Assembly (NCBI GenBank): GCA_028284495.1
Contig: JANQRP010000002.1
Span: 62,001-126,000, forward strand
Length of the DNA: 64,000 nucleotides
Source: Longimicrobiales bacterium
GTDB taxonomy: Bacteria > Gemmatimonadota > Gemmatimonadetes > Longimicrobiales > Gaopeijiaceae
Direction of reading: 5' to 3'
The position numbers were made by a program, and so were the translations under genes. Shown here piece by piece: positions 31,800 to 41,176 of the stretch. The first letter of the stretch is position 1. Every line of letters starts with the position of its first letter. Below the pieces are notes generated by a model that did no database searches, was not told the DNA's origin, and saw only the letters and a list, made by a program, of their open reading frames with translations.

Positions 31800-31876
31800 C
31801 GCACTCCGGTCGCCACCGTCGCCACACCCCGCCGCGGACTCTCCCCCACCCCGATCAGGACTCCACCAGGACCTAC

Positions 31877-33190
31877 ATGAGGACCGACCGCAGCAAGCAG
31901 CTCTTCGACGCCGCGCGCGCTCGCATTCCCGGCGGCGTGAACTCCCCCGTCCGCGCCTTCGGGCGTGTCGGGGGACAGCCGCTCTTCGTGACGCGAGCCG
32001 AGGGCGTGACCATCTGGGACGCGGACGGCAACGCCTACATGGACTTCGTCGGGTCCTGGGGGCCGATGTTCCTCGGCCACGACCACCCGGCCATCCGGGA
32101 CGCCGTGGCCGATCAGCTCGCGCGCGGGACGTCCTACGGCGCGCCGACGGAGGCCGAGGTCGAGCTGGCCGAGCGCGTCTGCGACATGGTCCCGTCCATC
32201 GACATGGTCCGGCTGACCAGCTCGGGCACCGAGGCGACGATGAGCGCACTCCGGCTCGCTCGCGCGTTCACGGGCCGTGACGCCTTCGTGAAGTTCCGGG
32301 GCGGCTACCACGGGCACGGCGATGCCTTCCTGGTCGAGGCCGGGTCGGGCGCCGCCACGCTCGGCGTGCCGAACTCGCCCGGGGTGACCTCCGGCGCCGC
32401 GCGGGACACCCGCGTCGCCGAGTTCAACGACCTCGACTCCGTCCGCGCACTCGCCGCCGAGGGAGACGTGGCCGCGGTCTTCGTGGAGCCGGTCGCGGGC
32501 AACATGGGCTGCGTACCGCCCGAGGACGGTTTCCTCGAAGGGCTCCGCGCGCTCTGCGACGAGACCGGGGCGCTGCTCGTGTTCGACGAGGTGATGACGG
32601 GCTTCCGCCTCGCGCCGGGTGGCGCGCAGGAGCGCTACGGCGTCACCCCCGACCTGACGACGCTGGGCAAGATCATCGGGGGAGGACTGCCGGTCGGCGC
32701 CTTCGGTGGACGGGCCGACGTGATGGCGATGGTCGCCCCCTCGGGCCCGGTCTACCAGGCCGGCACGCTGTCCGGAAACCCGCTCGCGACGGCCGCCGGC
32801 AACGCGATGCTTCGCTGGATCGCGGAGCACCCCGAGATCTACGATCACGTCGAGGCGCTCGGGCGACGAATGGACGAGGCCTTCGAACGGATGATCGACG
32901 AGAACGGCTGGCCGGTCACGTGGCGGCGCGTGGGCGCGATGGGCAGCCTCTTCTTCGGTCCGGGACCGATCCGCGACTGGCCGACGGTCGAGGCCTGCTC
33001 GGTCGACCGCTTCGCGGCCTGGTTCTCGCGGATGCTCGAGGCCGGGTTCTACATGGCGCCGAGTCCGTTCGAGGCGAGCTTCCTCTCGGCCGCGCACACC
33101 GAGGAGAACATCGCCCGATTCCTCGACGCAGCGGAGCGGACGCTCGCCGAGGTGCACGCGACGGACAGGCCGGCGGAGGTGCGGGCATGA
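31877..33190 (+). CDS. hemL: Glutamate-1-semialdehyde 2,1-aminomutase
   Basis: HemL makes aminolevulinate from glutamate-1-semialdehyde, so the organism uses the C5 route rather than the ALA synthase (Shemin) route of alphaproteobacteria. The 437-residue PLP enzyme shows IPGGVNSPVRAF, LTSSGTEATMSALRLAR, LLVFDEVMTGFR and the PLP lysine in LGKIIGGGLPVGAFGG (near 262). The ATG at 31877 has AGGA 6 bases upstream. It follows hemB after a 77-base gap and overlaps hemE (ATGA). hemA, which supplies its substrate, is not in the window. Confidence 0.96.
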   Translation: MRTDRSKQLFDAARARIPGGVNSPVRAFGRVGGQPLFVTRAEGVTIWDADGNAYMDFVGSWGPMFLGHDHPAIRDAVADQLARGTSYGAPTEAEVELAERVCDMVPSIDMVRLTSSGTEATMSALRLARAFTGRDAFVKFRGGYHGHGDAFLVEAGSGAATLGVPNSPGVTSGAARDTRVAEFNDLDSVRALAAEGDVAAVFVEPVAGNMGCVPPEDGFLEGLRALCDETGALLVFDEVMTGFRLAPGGAQERYGVTPDLTTLGKIIGGGLPVGAFGGRADVMAMVAPSGPVYQAGTLSGNPLATAAGNAMLRWIAEHPEIYDHVEALGRRMDEAFERMIDENGWPVTWRRVGAMGSLFFGPGPIRDWPTVEACSVDRFAAWFSRMLEAGFYMAPSPFEASFLSAAHTEENIARFLDAAERTLAEVHATDRPAEVRA

Positions 33191-34224
33191 CCGCGCCGTT
33201 CCTGGCCGCCGCGCGCGGCGAGACGCCTTCCCACACGCCGGTGTGGATCATGCGCCAGGCGGGCCGCTACCTCCCGGAATACCGTGAGACGCGCGCGAGT
33301 GCGGGCGGATTTCAGGAGATGACCCGCACGCCCGAGCTCGCCGCCGAGGTCACGCTCCAGCCCATCCGGCGGTTCGGGATGGACGCCGCCATCCTCTTCA
33401 GCGATATCATGACGCCGCTCGAGGGGATGGGGATCGATCTCCGCTTCGATCCGGGGCCGGTGATCGACAACCCCATCCGGTCCGCCGACGACGTGAAGCG
33501 GCTCCGCGCCCTCGACCCGGACGAGGGCGTGCCGTTCGTGCTGGAGACGTGCCGCATCCTCGCGCGCGAACTTCCGGAGAACGTGCCGCTCATCGGATTC
33601 GCGGGTGCCCCGTTCACGCTGCTCTGCTACCTGATCGAAGGGCACGGCACCAAGTCGTTCGTGCAGGCGAGGGCCTTCCTGCGCTCGGAGCTGGACGCGG
33701 CACGCGAACTGCTCGACCGACTGGCCCACGGGATGGCGCTCTATCTCGAGGCGCAGGCGAGGGCGGGTGCCCGCGCCCTGATGATCTTCGACTCGTGGGT
33801 CGGGCTGCTCGACGCTCCCACCTTCCGCGCCCTCGAGCGTCCGGCCATCGAGCGCATCCTCACGCACCTGCGGCCGCTCGGCGTCCCCCTGCTCTACTTC
33901 CCCAACCAGGGCGCGCACCTGCATCACGAAGTGGTGGGCCTCCACGCCGACGTCATCGGAGTGGACTGGCGGACGCCGCTCGAGGCTGCCGACGAGGCGC
34001 TCGGCGGACAGTTCGTCCTGCAGGGGAACCTCGATCCGAGCATCCTGTTCGCGCCGCCCGAGTCGCTGCTCGTGGCCGCCGACTCGGTTCTGGATGCGGG
34101 CCGTTCGCTCCGGCGGGGACACATCTTCAATCTGGGGCACGGCATCGACAAGCGGACGGATCCGGATCAGGTCGCACGTCTGGTGGAGCGGGTCCACGCG
34201 GCTCCCGTCCGGGCCACCGGCTGA
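33187..34224 (+). CDS. hemE: Uroporphyrinogen decarboxylase
   Basis: HemE decarboxylates four acetate side chains to give coproporphyrinogen III. The 345-residue protein carries PVWIMRQAGRYLPEYR at residues 18-33, FSDIMTPLEGMG, GFAGAPFTL and FNLGHGI near the C-terminus, all standard. It starts with ATG at 33187 overlapping the hemL stop. hemF follows after a 55-base gap. Confidence 0.96.
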   Translation: MTAPFLAAARGETPSHTPVWIMRQAGRYLPEYRETRASAGGFQEMTRTPELAAEVTLQPIRRFGMDAAILFSDIMTPLEGMGIDLRFDPGPVIDNPIRSADDVKRLRALDPDEGVPFVLETCRILARELPENVPLIGFAGAPFTLLCYLIEGHGTKSFVQARAFLRSELDAARELLDRLAHGMALYLEAQARAGARALMIFDSWVGLLDAPTFRALERPAIERILTHLRPLGVPLLYFPNQGAHLHHEVVGLHADVIGVDWRTPLEAADEALGGQFVLQGNLDPSILFAPPESLLVAADSVLDAGRSLRRGHIFNLGHGIDKRTDPDQVARLVERVHAAPVRATG

Positions 34225-34279
34225 TGGGCGGCTCGAGACGGACGACGGGTACGACGGGTCGGGCCCCGGGGGCGGTTCG

Positions 34280-35194
34280 ATGAGCGACCGCGACGCGCGA
34301 CGGCACCGTGTGGCCGAGGTCCCCCGGGCCGGCCAGTCGGAGCTGATCGCCGCCTTCGAGTCGCTGGCCCCGGGCTCGACCTTCGCGACCCGAACGTGGG
34401 AGCGCCCCGGCGGAGGCGGCGGCACCGCCCGTGTGATCGACGGAGGCGAGGTGTTCGAGCGGGGCGGCGTGAACGTCTCGATCGTGAAGGGAAAGGATCT
34501 GCCCGAGGAGGTCCGGACCGCCCGCGACCTTCCCGAGGGTCTGGATTTCTGGGCCACGGGCGTCTCGATGGTGCTCCACCCGCGGAATCCCCACGTGCCC
34601 ACCTTCCACGCCAACTTCCGGTACTTCGAGGCGGGCGATCTGGACGACTGGTGGTTCGGAGGCGGGGCCGACCTGACGCCCTACTATCCAGTCGAGTCGG
34701 ACGTACGCGACTTCCACCGGACCCTCCGGGAACTCTGCGACCGGCACGACGTCGCCGACGGCGAGCGCTACAAGGCGTGGTGCGACGACTACTTCACGGT
34801 TCGTCACCGTGGCGAGATGCGCGGGGTCGGCGGGATTTTCTTCGACTGGCTGACGCCGGACCCGGACGCCGGAGGGTGGGAAGCCGCGTTCGCCTTCATG
34901 CAGGATGGCGTGCGCACGCTGAAGGATGCGTACATCCCCATCGTCGAGCGTCGAATGAACGAGCCCTGGAACGAGCGCGAGCGGGCCTGGCAGCTGCTAC
35001 GCCGAGGCCGCTACGTGGAGTTCAACCTCGTCTACGACCGCGGCACCCGGTTCGGTCTCCAGACCCGGGGTGACATCGAGGCGATCCTGATGTCCCTCCC
35101 GCCCCTGGCGCGCTGGGAGACCGACGCCGCGCCCGAACCGGGCACGCCGGAGCACGACGCGACCGCGTTCTATCAGCCCCGCGACTGGGTCTGA
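34280..35194 (+). CDS. hemF: Oxygen-dependent coproporphyrinogen III oxidase
   Basis: HemF uses O2 to convert coproporphyrinogen III to protoporphyrinogen IX. The 304-residue protein contains GGVNVSIVKG, HPRNPHVPTFHANFRYF near residue 100-116, WWFGGGADLTPYY and GRYVEFNLVYDRGTRFGL. The start ATG at 34280 has only a weak G-rich upstream region. Its last 22 bases overlap the convergent hemY gene. HemN provides the anaerobic alternative. Confidence 0.95.
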   Translation: MSDRDARRHRVAEVPRAGQSELIAAFESLAPGSTFATRTWERPGGGGGTARVIDGGEVFERGGVNVSIVKGKDLPEEVRTARDLPEGLDFWATGVSMVLHPRNPHVPTFHANFRYFEAGDLDDWWFGGGADLTPYYPVESDVRDFHRTLRELCDRHDVADGERYKAWCDDYFTVRHRGEMRGVGGIFFDWLTPDPDAGGWEAAFAFMQDGVRTLKDAYIPIVERRMNEPWNERERAWQLLRRGRYVEFNLVYDRGTRFGLQTRGDIEAILMSLPPLARWETDAAPEPGTPEHDATAFYQPRDWV

Positions 35195-36579
35195 TCGTAC
35201 TGCGGCGCCTCCTCCGCGCCGGCCGCCACGACCTCGCGGGCGAGCCGTCGTCCGCCCTCCCAGCAGTCCGGCACGCTGACACCGTCGCGCCACGCCCCGC
35301 CCAGATGCAGGCCGGAGTGCGCGGCCTCCAGCCGATCCGCCTCCGCTACCCGCTCGAGGTGTCCGAACTCGTACTGCGGAATGGCGCGCTCCCACCGCTG
35401 CACCTGCGCGTGAACGGGGCGTGCGCCCGCGCCCAGGAAGTGCCGGTGCTCCTCGTAAGCGAGGTCCACCAACTCCCCCTCCCCGCCGAACGCCCGATCC
35501 GGCTGACGCGCACCGCCCACAAAGGTCGTGAGAAGCACCCGGTCCGCCTCCACCCGCTCCGGGAAAAGCGACGAGATCCAGAGCACGCCGAGCGCCTCGC
35601 GCCGCTCGCGTGCCGGACAGAGATAGCCGAAGCCCGCCAGCGGATGCGCCACGTCGGCACGGTCGTACGCAAGGTGGACCGTCGCCACGGGCGAATAGGG
35701 GATGTCCGCGAGCCCCGACGCACCCTCCAGCATCTCGCCCACGACCGGCGCGGGCACGGTCAGCACCAGCCGTCCGCAGCTGAAGGCACGCCGCTCGCCG
35801 TCCGCCTCGGCCGTCACGATCCAGTCGGACCCGTCGCGCCGGGCCGACAGCGTACGATGACCGAGCCGCACCCGTGAGGACCCGATCGCCGCCGCCATCG
35901 CGCGCGGCCATCGCGCGAGCCCGTCGGGGAACGAGAAGAGCTCGGCCGGCCGCTTCTCTTCGGCCCCGCTGCCGCGGTTCGAGCCCCGCATCCGGGCCAG
36001 CCCCCACCGCAGCAGACTCCCGGCTTCGTCCACGCCCGACTTCAGCTCCGGGAAGACGGCCTCCATCGAGAGGCGCGAGGGGTCCCCAGCATACACGCCC
36101 GACACGAACGGATCCACGAGGCGCTCCGCGACCTCGGCTCCGAGTCGGCGGGTGAAGAAGTCCCGAACGCTCTCGTCCTCCCCCTTTCGGGTGCCGCGGA
36201 GCGGCTCCGAGAGCAGGCGCAGCTTCGCGCCCATCGAGAGAAGCGGCGAGGCGACGAGGGCAGGCGGGGAGTGCGGGAGTTCGACGAGCTCGCCGTCCAG
36301 CACGACGTAGCGGCTCTTCCCCTGCGCGCCCGCGACGAGTCGCTCGCCTTCGATGCCGAGCGAGTCGAAGTGCTCGAAGAGCGCCGGGTCGGCACTGCGA
36401 ACGGTCTGCGGCCCGAGGTCGATCGCGCCGACGCCCGGCACCGCCTCGGAGCGGATGACGCCACCGACGTTCGTGTCCGCCTCCAGCACGAGCACCTCGC
36501 GCCCCGCGCGATGCAGGTCCAGAGCCGCCGACAGGCCGGTGATGCCCGCGCCCACCACGATGACGTCGTGTCGTTCCAT
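35173..36579 (-). CDS. hemY: Protoporphyrinogen oxidase, FAD type
   Basis: This 468-residue FAD enzyme (the HemY/PPOX type, sometimes named hemG) oxidises protoporphyrinogen IX to protoporphyrin IX using O2. It has the N-terminal dinucleotide motif VVGAGITGLSAALDLHRAG (residues 8-26), GAIDLGPQTV, VDPFVSGVYAGDP and the C-terminal FAD-contact region GLHLGGAWRDGVSVPDC. The start ATG is at 36579, 18 bases after the hemN stop. It is convergent with hemF and overlaps it by 22 bases. Confidence 0.94.
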   Translation of the reverse strand: MERHDVIVVGAGITGLSAALDLHRAGREVLVLEADTNVGGVIRSEAVPGVGAIDLGPQTVRSADPALFEHFDSLGIEGERLVAGAQGKSRYVVLDGELVELPHSPPALVASPLLSMGAKLRLLSEPLRGTRKGEDESVRDFFTRRLGAEVAERLVDPFVSGVYAGDPSRLSMEAVFPELKSGVDEAGSLLRWGLARMRGSNRGSGAEEKRPAELFSFPDGLARWPRAMAAAIGSSRVRLGHRTLSARRDGSDWIVTAEADGERRAFSCGRLVLTVPAPVVGEMLEGASGLADIPYSPVATVHLAYDRADVAHPLAGFGYLCPARERREALGVLWISSLFPERVEADRVLLTTFVGGARQPDRAFGGEGELVDLAYEEHRHFLGAGARPVHAQVQRWERAIPQYEFGHLERVAEADRLEAAHSGLHLGGAWRDGVSVPDCWEGGRRLAREVVAAGAEEAPQYDQTQSRG

Positions 36580-36597
36580 GCCGGGAACGTAGGCGTC

Positions 36598-38022
36598 TCA
36601 GATCGCGGAGGAAAACGCCGGAAGTTCGGTGGCGCGCCGCAGCCAGGGATCGATGGAGGCGGCGACGTTCCGGACGAAAAACCGTCCCAGGGCTGTCACC
36701 TCCCAGCGGTCCGGCGCACGGCCGAGAAAGCCGACCGCCTCCATCTCGCGCAGGCGTTCGACGTCGTCGCCCAGCGCCTCGTCGAGATCCAGATCGAAAC
36801 CCATGCTCGCGAGGTCGTCGGGGATCTCGAGGTTGCACATGAGGTGCTGGACGATCGCCCCGCGGATCCGATCCTCCTCGGTGAGGTGCCAGCCGCGCGC
36901 AACCGGCAACCGCCCCTCGCGGATCGCGCCTTCCCACGCGCCCAGAGCCGGGGCGTTCTGCACGAATCGATCGGCCACGAGTCCGATGGCACTCATCCCG
37001 AAGGCCACCATGTTCGAGCCACCGCCCGTCGTGTAGCCCATGAAGTTCCGGAGCAGTCGCCGCTCGCGCGCGGCCACCGCGAGGTCGTCCTCCGGCCGGG
37101 CGAAGTGATCGAACCCGATCCACTGCCAGCCCGCGTCCTCGAACACCTCGACCGCGTCCAGGAACAGGCCGAGCTTGGTCTCGGGCGTCGGAAGTCCGGA
37201 GGCATCCACAGCCTGCTGGATTCGCCGCACCTCGGGCAGGTGGGCGTAGCTGAAGGTCGCGATCCGGTCCGGCGCGAGTTCGACGACGCGGTCGAGCGTC
37301 CGCCGGAACGACTCCGGCGTCTGATACGGCAGCCCGTAGACGAGATCGAAGTTCACGCTGTCGAACCCGGCGGCTCGCGCACCGTCCAGGAGGGAGACCG
37401 TGTCGGACTCGGGCTGGATCCGTCCGATCGCTGCCTGGACACGCGGATCGAAGTCCTGCACACCCATGCTCATCCGCGTGAACCCGAGCGCCCGCAGCAG
37501 GGCGGGCTGGTCGGGCGTGGCGACCCGCGGGTCCATCTCGATGCTCACCTCGGCGTCCGGCCGAAGGTCGAACACGTCGGTGAGCAATCGCATCAGCCGA
37601 CCGGTCTGGGCCGCGCCGAGCAGGTTCGGTGTGCCGCCCCCCCAGTGGATCCTTCGGACCTGTCGACGCCCGCCGAGGCAGTCCGCCACGACGCGGACCT
37701 CCCACTCCAGATGGTCCAGGTAGCGATCGATCACCTCGGACCGGCTCGTGGCCACCGCGTTGCAGCCGCAGTAGTAGCAGCGCTTGGCGCAGAACGGCAG
37801 GTGCACGTACACGGACAGCGGCGTGCCGGCGTCCGACGCGGCGAGCGCGTCGAGGTAGTCGGCCTCACCGAATGCCCTGCTCCAGAACGGCACCGTCGGG
37901 TAGCTCGTGTACCTGGGAACCGGTCGGGCGTGGACGTCGATCGCGGCGAGGATATCCGCCGCCGACGGCAGGCTCGTTCCCGGAGGCACGGGCGAAGGCA
38001 GGGCGGACGCGGGCGCGATCAT
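36598..38022 (-). CDS. hemN: Oxygen-independent coproporphyrinogen III dehydrogenase
   Basis: HemN is the radical-SAM enzyme that performs the HemF reaction without oxygen. The 474-residue protein has [13 protein letters not shown], the cluster motif [10 protein letters not shown] (residues about 77-86, with the fourth Cys typical of true HemN), [11 protein letters not shown] and [17 protein letters not shown]. These features favour genuine HemN over the related heme chaperone HemW. The start at 38022 overlaps the bchE stop (ATGA), so it is co-expressed with the anaerobic cyclase. Confidence 0.95.
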   Translation of the reverse strand: MIAPASALPSPVPPGTSLPSAADILAAIDVHARPVPRYTSYPTVPFWSRAFGEADYLDALAASDAGTPLSVYVHLPFCAKRCYYCGCNAVATSRSEVIDRYLDHLEWEVRVVADCLGGRRQVRRIHWGGGTPNLLGAAQTGRLMRLLTDVFDLRPDAEVSIEMDPRVATPDQPALLRALGFTRMSMGVQDFDPRVQAAIGRIQPESDTVSLLDGARAAGFDSVNFDLVYGLPYQTPESFRRTLDRVVELAPDRIATFSYAHLPEVRRIQQAVDASGLPTPETKLGLFLDAVEVFEDAGWQWIGFDHFARPEDDLAVAARERRLLRNFMGYTTGGGSNMVAFGMSAIGLVADRFVQNAPALGAWEGAIREGRLPVARGWHLTEEDRIRGAIVQHLMCNLEIPDDLASMGFDLDLDEALGDDVERLREMEAVGFLGRAPDRWEVTALGRFFVRNVAASIDPWLRRATELPAFSSAI

Positions 38023-39764
38023 CGCGTGGCCTCCGCGGTAGCCTCCTCCCCATCCGACTCGATCCCCAGCTCCGTCAGACTCATCGCCTGTCGCTTGGCT
38101 CGTGCCCGCTGCCGCGAGAACCCGCGCGGGTCCAGGAACTCGTCGATGCGCTCTTCACCCAGCACGAGGTGGGGTACGATCTCCGCGTCGCGGCCGGTCC
38201 GCGCGCGCTCCCCCGGGCGCGGAATCGGAGACGTCTCGTTGTACACGCTCCCGACCTTCGGCCGCGACGTCTCGATCTGCACGAGATCGCTCTGCGAGAG
38301 AACGCGGTCCGGATCGAACTTGAAGTCGACGTTCGACGACCCGATGAAGCCGACACGCCCGAGGTCGTAGAAGCGCCGCTCGACACTCGACTTCAGGAAG
38401 GCCTTCAGGCAGCCGAGCATGTACTTCCGCTTGAACCGGTCCCGGATCCAGGGATAGGTGAAGAACGATCGACGCATGTAGAACCGCCGGTAGTTCTTCA
38501 TCACGCCAGCCAGCACTTCGCCCCGTTCCATCGCCTCCGGCTTCATGATCGGCGTGACGAAGTTGTACCGCGCGTAGTCGCGCACCTCGACCTTGTCGCC
38601 CAACTCCTCGAACAGGTCGGAGAAGGGCCAGGGCGTGTACATGTTCCAGTTGACCATGTCGGCGCCCCAGTCGATCGCCCAGCGGTACGTCTCCTCGATC
38701 GTGTCGGCGGTCTCGTTCTCGAGGCCGATGATGAACTGCGCCTCGGCCACGATGCCGTTGTCGCGCAGAAGCTGGATGGCCTTCTTGTTCTGCTCGACCG
38801 TCGTCTCCTTCCGGAAGCGCTCGAGCTGCAGCTGCGCCGACGCCTCGGTTCCCAGCGACACGTGCACGAGTCCCGCCTCACGGTACAGCGGAAGCAGCTC
38901 CTCGTCGCGCAGGATGTCGGTCACGCGGGTGTTGATGCCCCAGTGGATGCCGAGGTCGCGCTCGATCAGCTCCTCGCAGAGCTCGACGAACTTCTCGCGG
39001 TGGATCGTCGGCTCCTCGTCGGCGAGAATGAAGAAGCCGATGTCGTGGTCACGGACCAGCGTCTCGATCTCGTCCACGAAGTTCTTCGGCGAGCGTGTCC
39101 GGTAGGTCCGCCAGAACTTCCACTGACTGCAGAAGGAGCAGGTGAAGGGGCAGCCGCGGGCGAAGTTCGGAATCGCGACGCGCGTGTTCAGGGGAATGTA
39201 GATGTACTTGTCCCACTCCAGGATCGACCAGTCGGGCGCGAGCGCGTCGAGGTCCTGGATCGGCGGGTTCGCGGGCGTCGCGACGATCTCGTCGCCCTCC
39301 TGGAACGCGAGGCCGAGGATACTTCGTCGGTCCGTCCCCAGCCGTCCCTCCTCGAGGGCGCGCACCAGGTTCACGAGGATCTCCTCACCCTCGCCGCGCA
39401 CGATGTAGTCGATCCACGGAGCCTCACCCAGAACCTGCCCGTACATGAAGGTCGCGTGCGTCCCACCCAGCACGGTGACCGCCCCGGGGTGGATGCGCCG
39501 CGCGATCTCGAGCGTCTCCTGCGCCTTGTAGATGCTTGGCGTGATGCAGGTGCATCCGATGATGTCCGGATCCTCGACGGCGCGGAGTGCGGCCGCGAGC
39601 TGGTCGTCGTCGAGGTCATTCGTCATCGCGTCGATGAAGGTGACGTCGTCGTATCCAGCCTTTCGGAGCGCACCCGTCAGGTACGCGACCCAGGCGGGCG
39701 GCCAGTTTCCGGCGATCTCGGCGCCGCCGGAGTGGTAGTTCGGGTGGATCAGGACGATGCGCAT
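38019..39764 (-). CDS. bchE: Anaerobic Mg-protoporphyrin IX monomethyl ester cyclase
   Basis: BchE is the B12-dependent radical-SAM cyclase that makes ring E with water-derived oxygen. The 581-residue protein has an N-terminal cobalamin-binding-like domain ([19 protein letters not shown], about residues 7-25), and the radical-SAM cluster motif CPFTCSFC near residue 202. The C-terminal domain contains [14 protein letters not shown]. The ATG at 39764 shares a base with the bchJ stop; the frame upstream is a shadow. A charged C-terminal tail follows the domain. Confidence 0.95.
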   Translation of the reverse strand: MRIVLIHPNYHSGGAEIAGNWPPAWVAYLTGALRKAGYDDVTFIDAMTNDLDDDQLAAALRAVEDPDIIGCTCITPSIYKAQETLEIARRIHPGAVTVLGGTHATFMYGQVLGEAPWIDYIVRGEGEEILVNLVRALEEGRLGTDRRSILGLAFQEGDEIVATPANPPIQDLDALAPDWSILEWDKYIYIPLNTRVAIPNFARGCPFTCSFCSQWKFWRTYRTRSPKNFVDEIETLVRDHDIGFFILADEEPTIHREKFVELCEELIERDLGIHWGINTRVTDILRDEELLPLYREAGLVHVSLGTEASAQLQLERFRKETTVEQNKKAIQLLRDNGIVAEAQFIIGLENETADTIEETYRWAIDWGADMVNWNMYTPWPFSDLFEELGDKVEVRDYARYNFVTPIMKPEAMERGEVLAGVMKNYRRFYMRRSFFTYPWIRDRFKRKYMLGCLKAFLKSSVERRFYDLGRVGFIGSSNVDFKFDPDRVLSQSDLVQIETSRPKVGSVYNETSPIPRPGERARTGRDAEIVPHLVLGEERIDEFLDPRGFSRQRARAKRQAMSLTELGIESDGEEATAEATR

Positions 39765-40519
39765 CAGTGGCTCCTGGCAAACACGGGAGAGACGTCGGCG
39801 GTGGTGGACGAGGCGCGCGCCAGGGCGGCTGCCTGCCCGGCCCGTTCGATTCGGAAGCGACATGCGGGCGCGCCGGTCCGGATGCACGCCACCTCGCGGA
39901 CCACGACGTCCCGGGCGGCGAGTGAGAGAATCCCCTCGAAGGCGGCCTCGTAGTAGGCGCCTCCGAAGGACCGTGACGGAGCGTGGATCGACTCCGCCCC
40001 GGCCACGCCGGAGAGCGACGACGCGCGAGGATCCGACGCCCGGCGACACGTCGGCGAGTCCGACAGCGTCAGTACGCCGCCCGCATGCCGGAAGTCGCCG
40101 CGACCCGCGAACGTCCACGCGTGCCGTTCGACGGCGCCGAGCAGCACACGGAGCGCCAGCGGCTCGGGAAGCAGCCGGAGCAGGAGTCGGGCGGGCCGCG
40201 GAATACGATGGCGGGTCACGTAGCCCGCGGTCGCCGCCCCGGCGGCGCGGAGGATGGCGCGCGACGCGGGTTCCGGGGTGGAGCTACGCAGTTCCGCGAC
40301 CAGCCGCACGAACCAGCGCTCGGGGACCATCGCTGCAGGAACCGCCGACGGGACGGCCGCGGCCTCGCGGAGGGACTTGGCCATCTCCGGGCCGAGGCGT
40401 TCTGTTACCGCCTCGATCGTACGCGTGACGGCGTTGGGTCCGATGCGGGCCTCGTCGTCCGTCGCGTGCGTCCTGGTGTCCGATCGGGTCGGCCGCGAGC
40501 GTGGCAGCGTCGTGTCCAT
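39764..40519 (-). CDS. bchJ: BchJ, 4-vinyl reductase (V4R) domain protein
   Basis: BchJ is a V4R-domain protein linked to 8-vinyl reduction or substrate delivery in bacteriochlorophyll synthesis; its exact role is disputed. The 251-residue protein has the BchJ pattern [19 protein letters not shown] near residue 25 and the V4R region [16 protein letters not shown]...[11 protein letters not shown] near the C-terminus. The ATG at 40519 has AAGGA just upstream. It is the first gene of the bchJ-bchE-hemN-hemY run and the right border of the photosynthesis cluster. Confidence 0.9.
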   Translation of the reverse strand: MDTTLPRSRPTRSDTRTHATDDEARIGPNAVTRTIEAVTERLGPEMAKSLREAAAVPSAVPAAMVPERWFVRLVAELRSSTPEPASRAILRAAGAATAGYVTRHRIPRPARLLLRLLPEPLALRVLLGAVERHAWTFAGRGDFRHAGGVLTLSDSPTCRRASDPRASSLSGVAGAESIHAPSRSFGGAYYEAAFEGILSLAARDVVVREVACIRTGAPACRFRIERAGQAAALARASSTTADVSPVFARSH

Positions 40520-40530
40520 GCTTCCTTACA
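40513..40530. promoter_or_regulatory. Possible PpsR palindrome at the bchJ start
   Basis: TGTCCATGCTTCCTTACA is an exact TGT-N12-ACA match spanning the bchJ start codon. Unlike the bchC sites it is single and overlaps coding sequence, so a chance match is quite possible. If bound, it would control the bchJ-bchE-hemN-hemY run. Confidence 0.4.
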
Positions 40531-40615
40531 AGGGGAGGTGACACGTGCACTGTACGGCGCGGCCCATCGCCCGGTCTGTAAGGTTTTTCCCCCTTCACGG
40601 GTGGGAGGATTTCGC

Positions 40616-41137
40616 ATGGAAGAGCGGCACCCCGACGACCTCGACGTCCCCTACGTGCCGGCGCGCGGCCCCATCGGCCGTAACTGGGAGCGCCTCGATC
40701 CCGTCGATCGGGCCATCGCCACGTTCATGGACCGCGTCGGCGTGAGGATGCTCCGGTTCTCGCTCGCGATCGTCTTCATCTGGTTCGGGGCGCTCAAGCT
40801 CGTGGACATGAGCCCGGCGCACGACCTCATCCAGGACACCGTGACGTGGGTGCCCTTCGACATCTTCTACCCGATCCTGGGGGTCTGGGAGGTGCTGATC
40901 GGCGTCCTTCTGCTGTACCGCCCCACCATCCGGATCGCGGTCCTGCTTCTCTTCCTTCAGATGCCCGGAACCGCCCTGCCCCTCTTCGTGCTGCCCGAGG
41001 TGACCTTCACGCAGTTCCCCTTCGGCCTGACGCTGGAGGGCCAGTACATCGTCAAGAACGTGACCCTCGTCGCCGCGGCGACCGTGGTCGGTGGAACCGC
41101 GAGGGTGCGCTCGGAAGACCGGGGCCGCCTGATGTGA
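40616..41137 (+). CDS. DoxX-like/DUF417-type membrane protein
   Basis: The 173-residue protein has about four hydrophobic segments; the block FSLAIVFIWFGALKLVD and the LLLYRPTIRIAVLLLFLQMPGT helix resemble DoxX/YkgB-type membrane proteins. The ATG at 40616 has a strong GGGAGG 7 bases upstream, and the long frame upstream of it is antisense to bchJ. It is divergent from bchJ. No specific function can be named. Confidence 0.75.
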   Translation: MEERHPDDLDVPYVPARGPIGRNWERLDPVDRAIATFMDRVGVRMLRFSLAIVFIWFGALKLVDMSPAHDLIQDTVTWVPFDIFYPILGVWEVLIGVLLLYRPTIRIAVLLLFLQMPGTALPLFVLPEVTFTQFPFGLTLEGQYIVKNVTLVAAATVVGGTARVRSEDRGRLM

Positions 41138-41176
41138 CGCTCGTCGTCACCCGCCGGTACCTCGGACCGGGGACGC

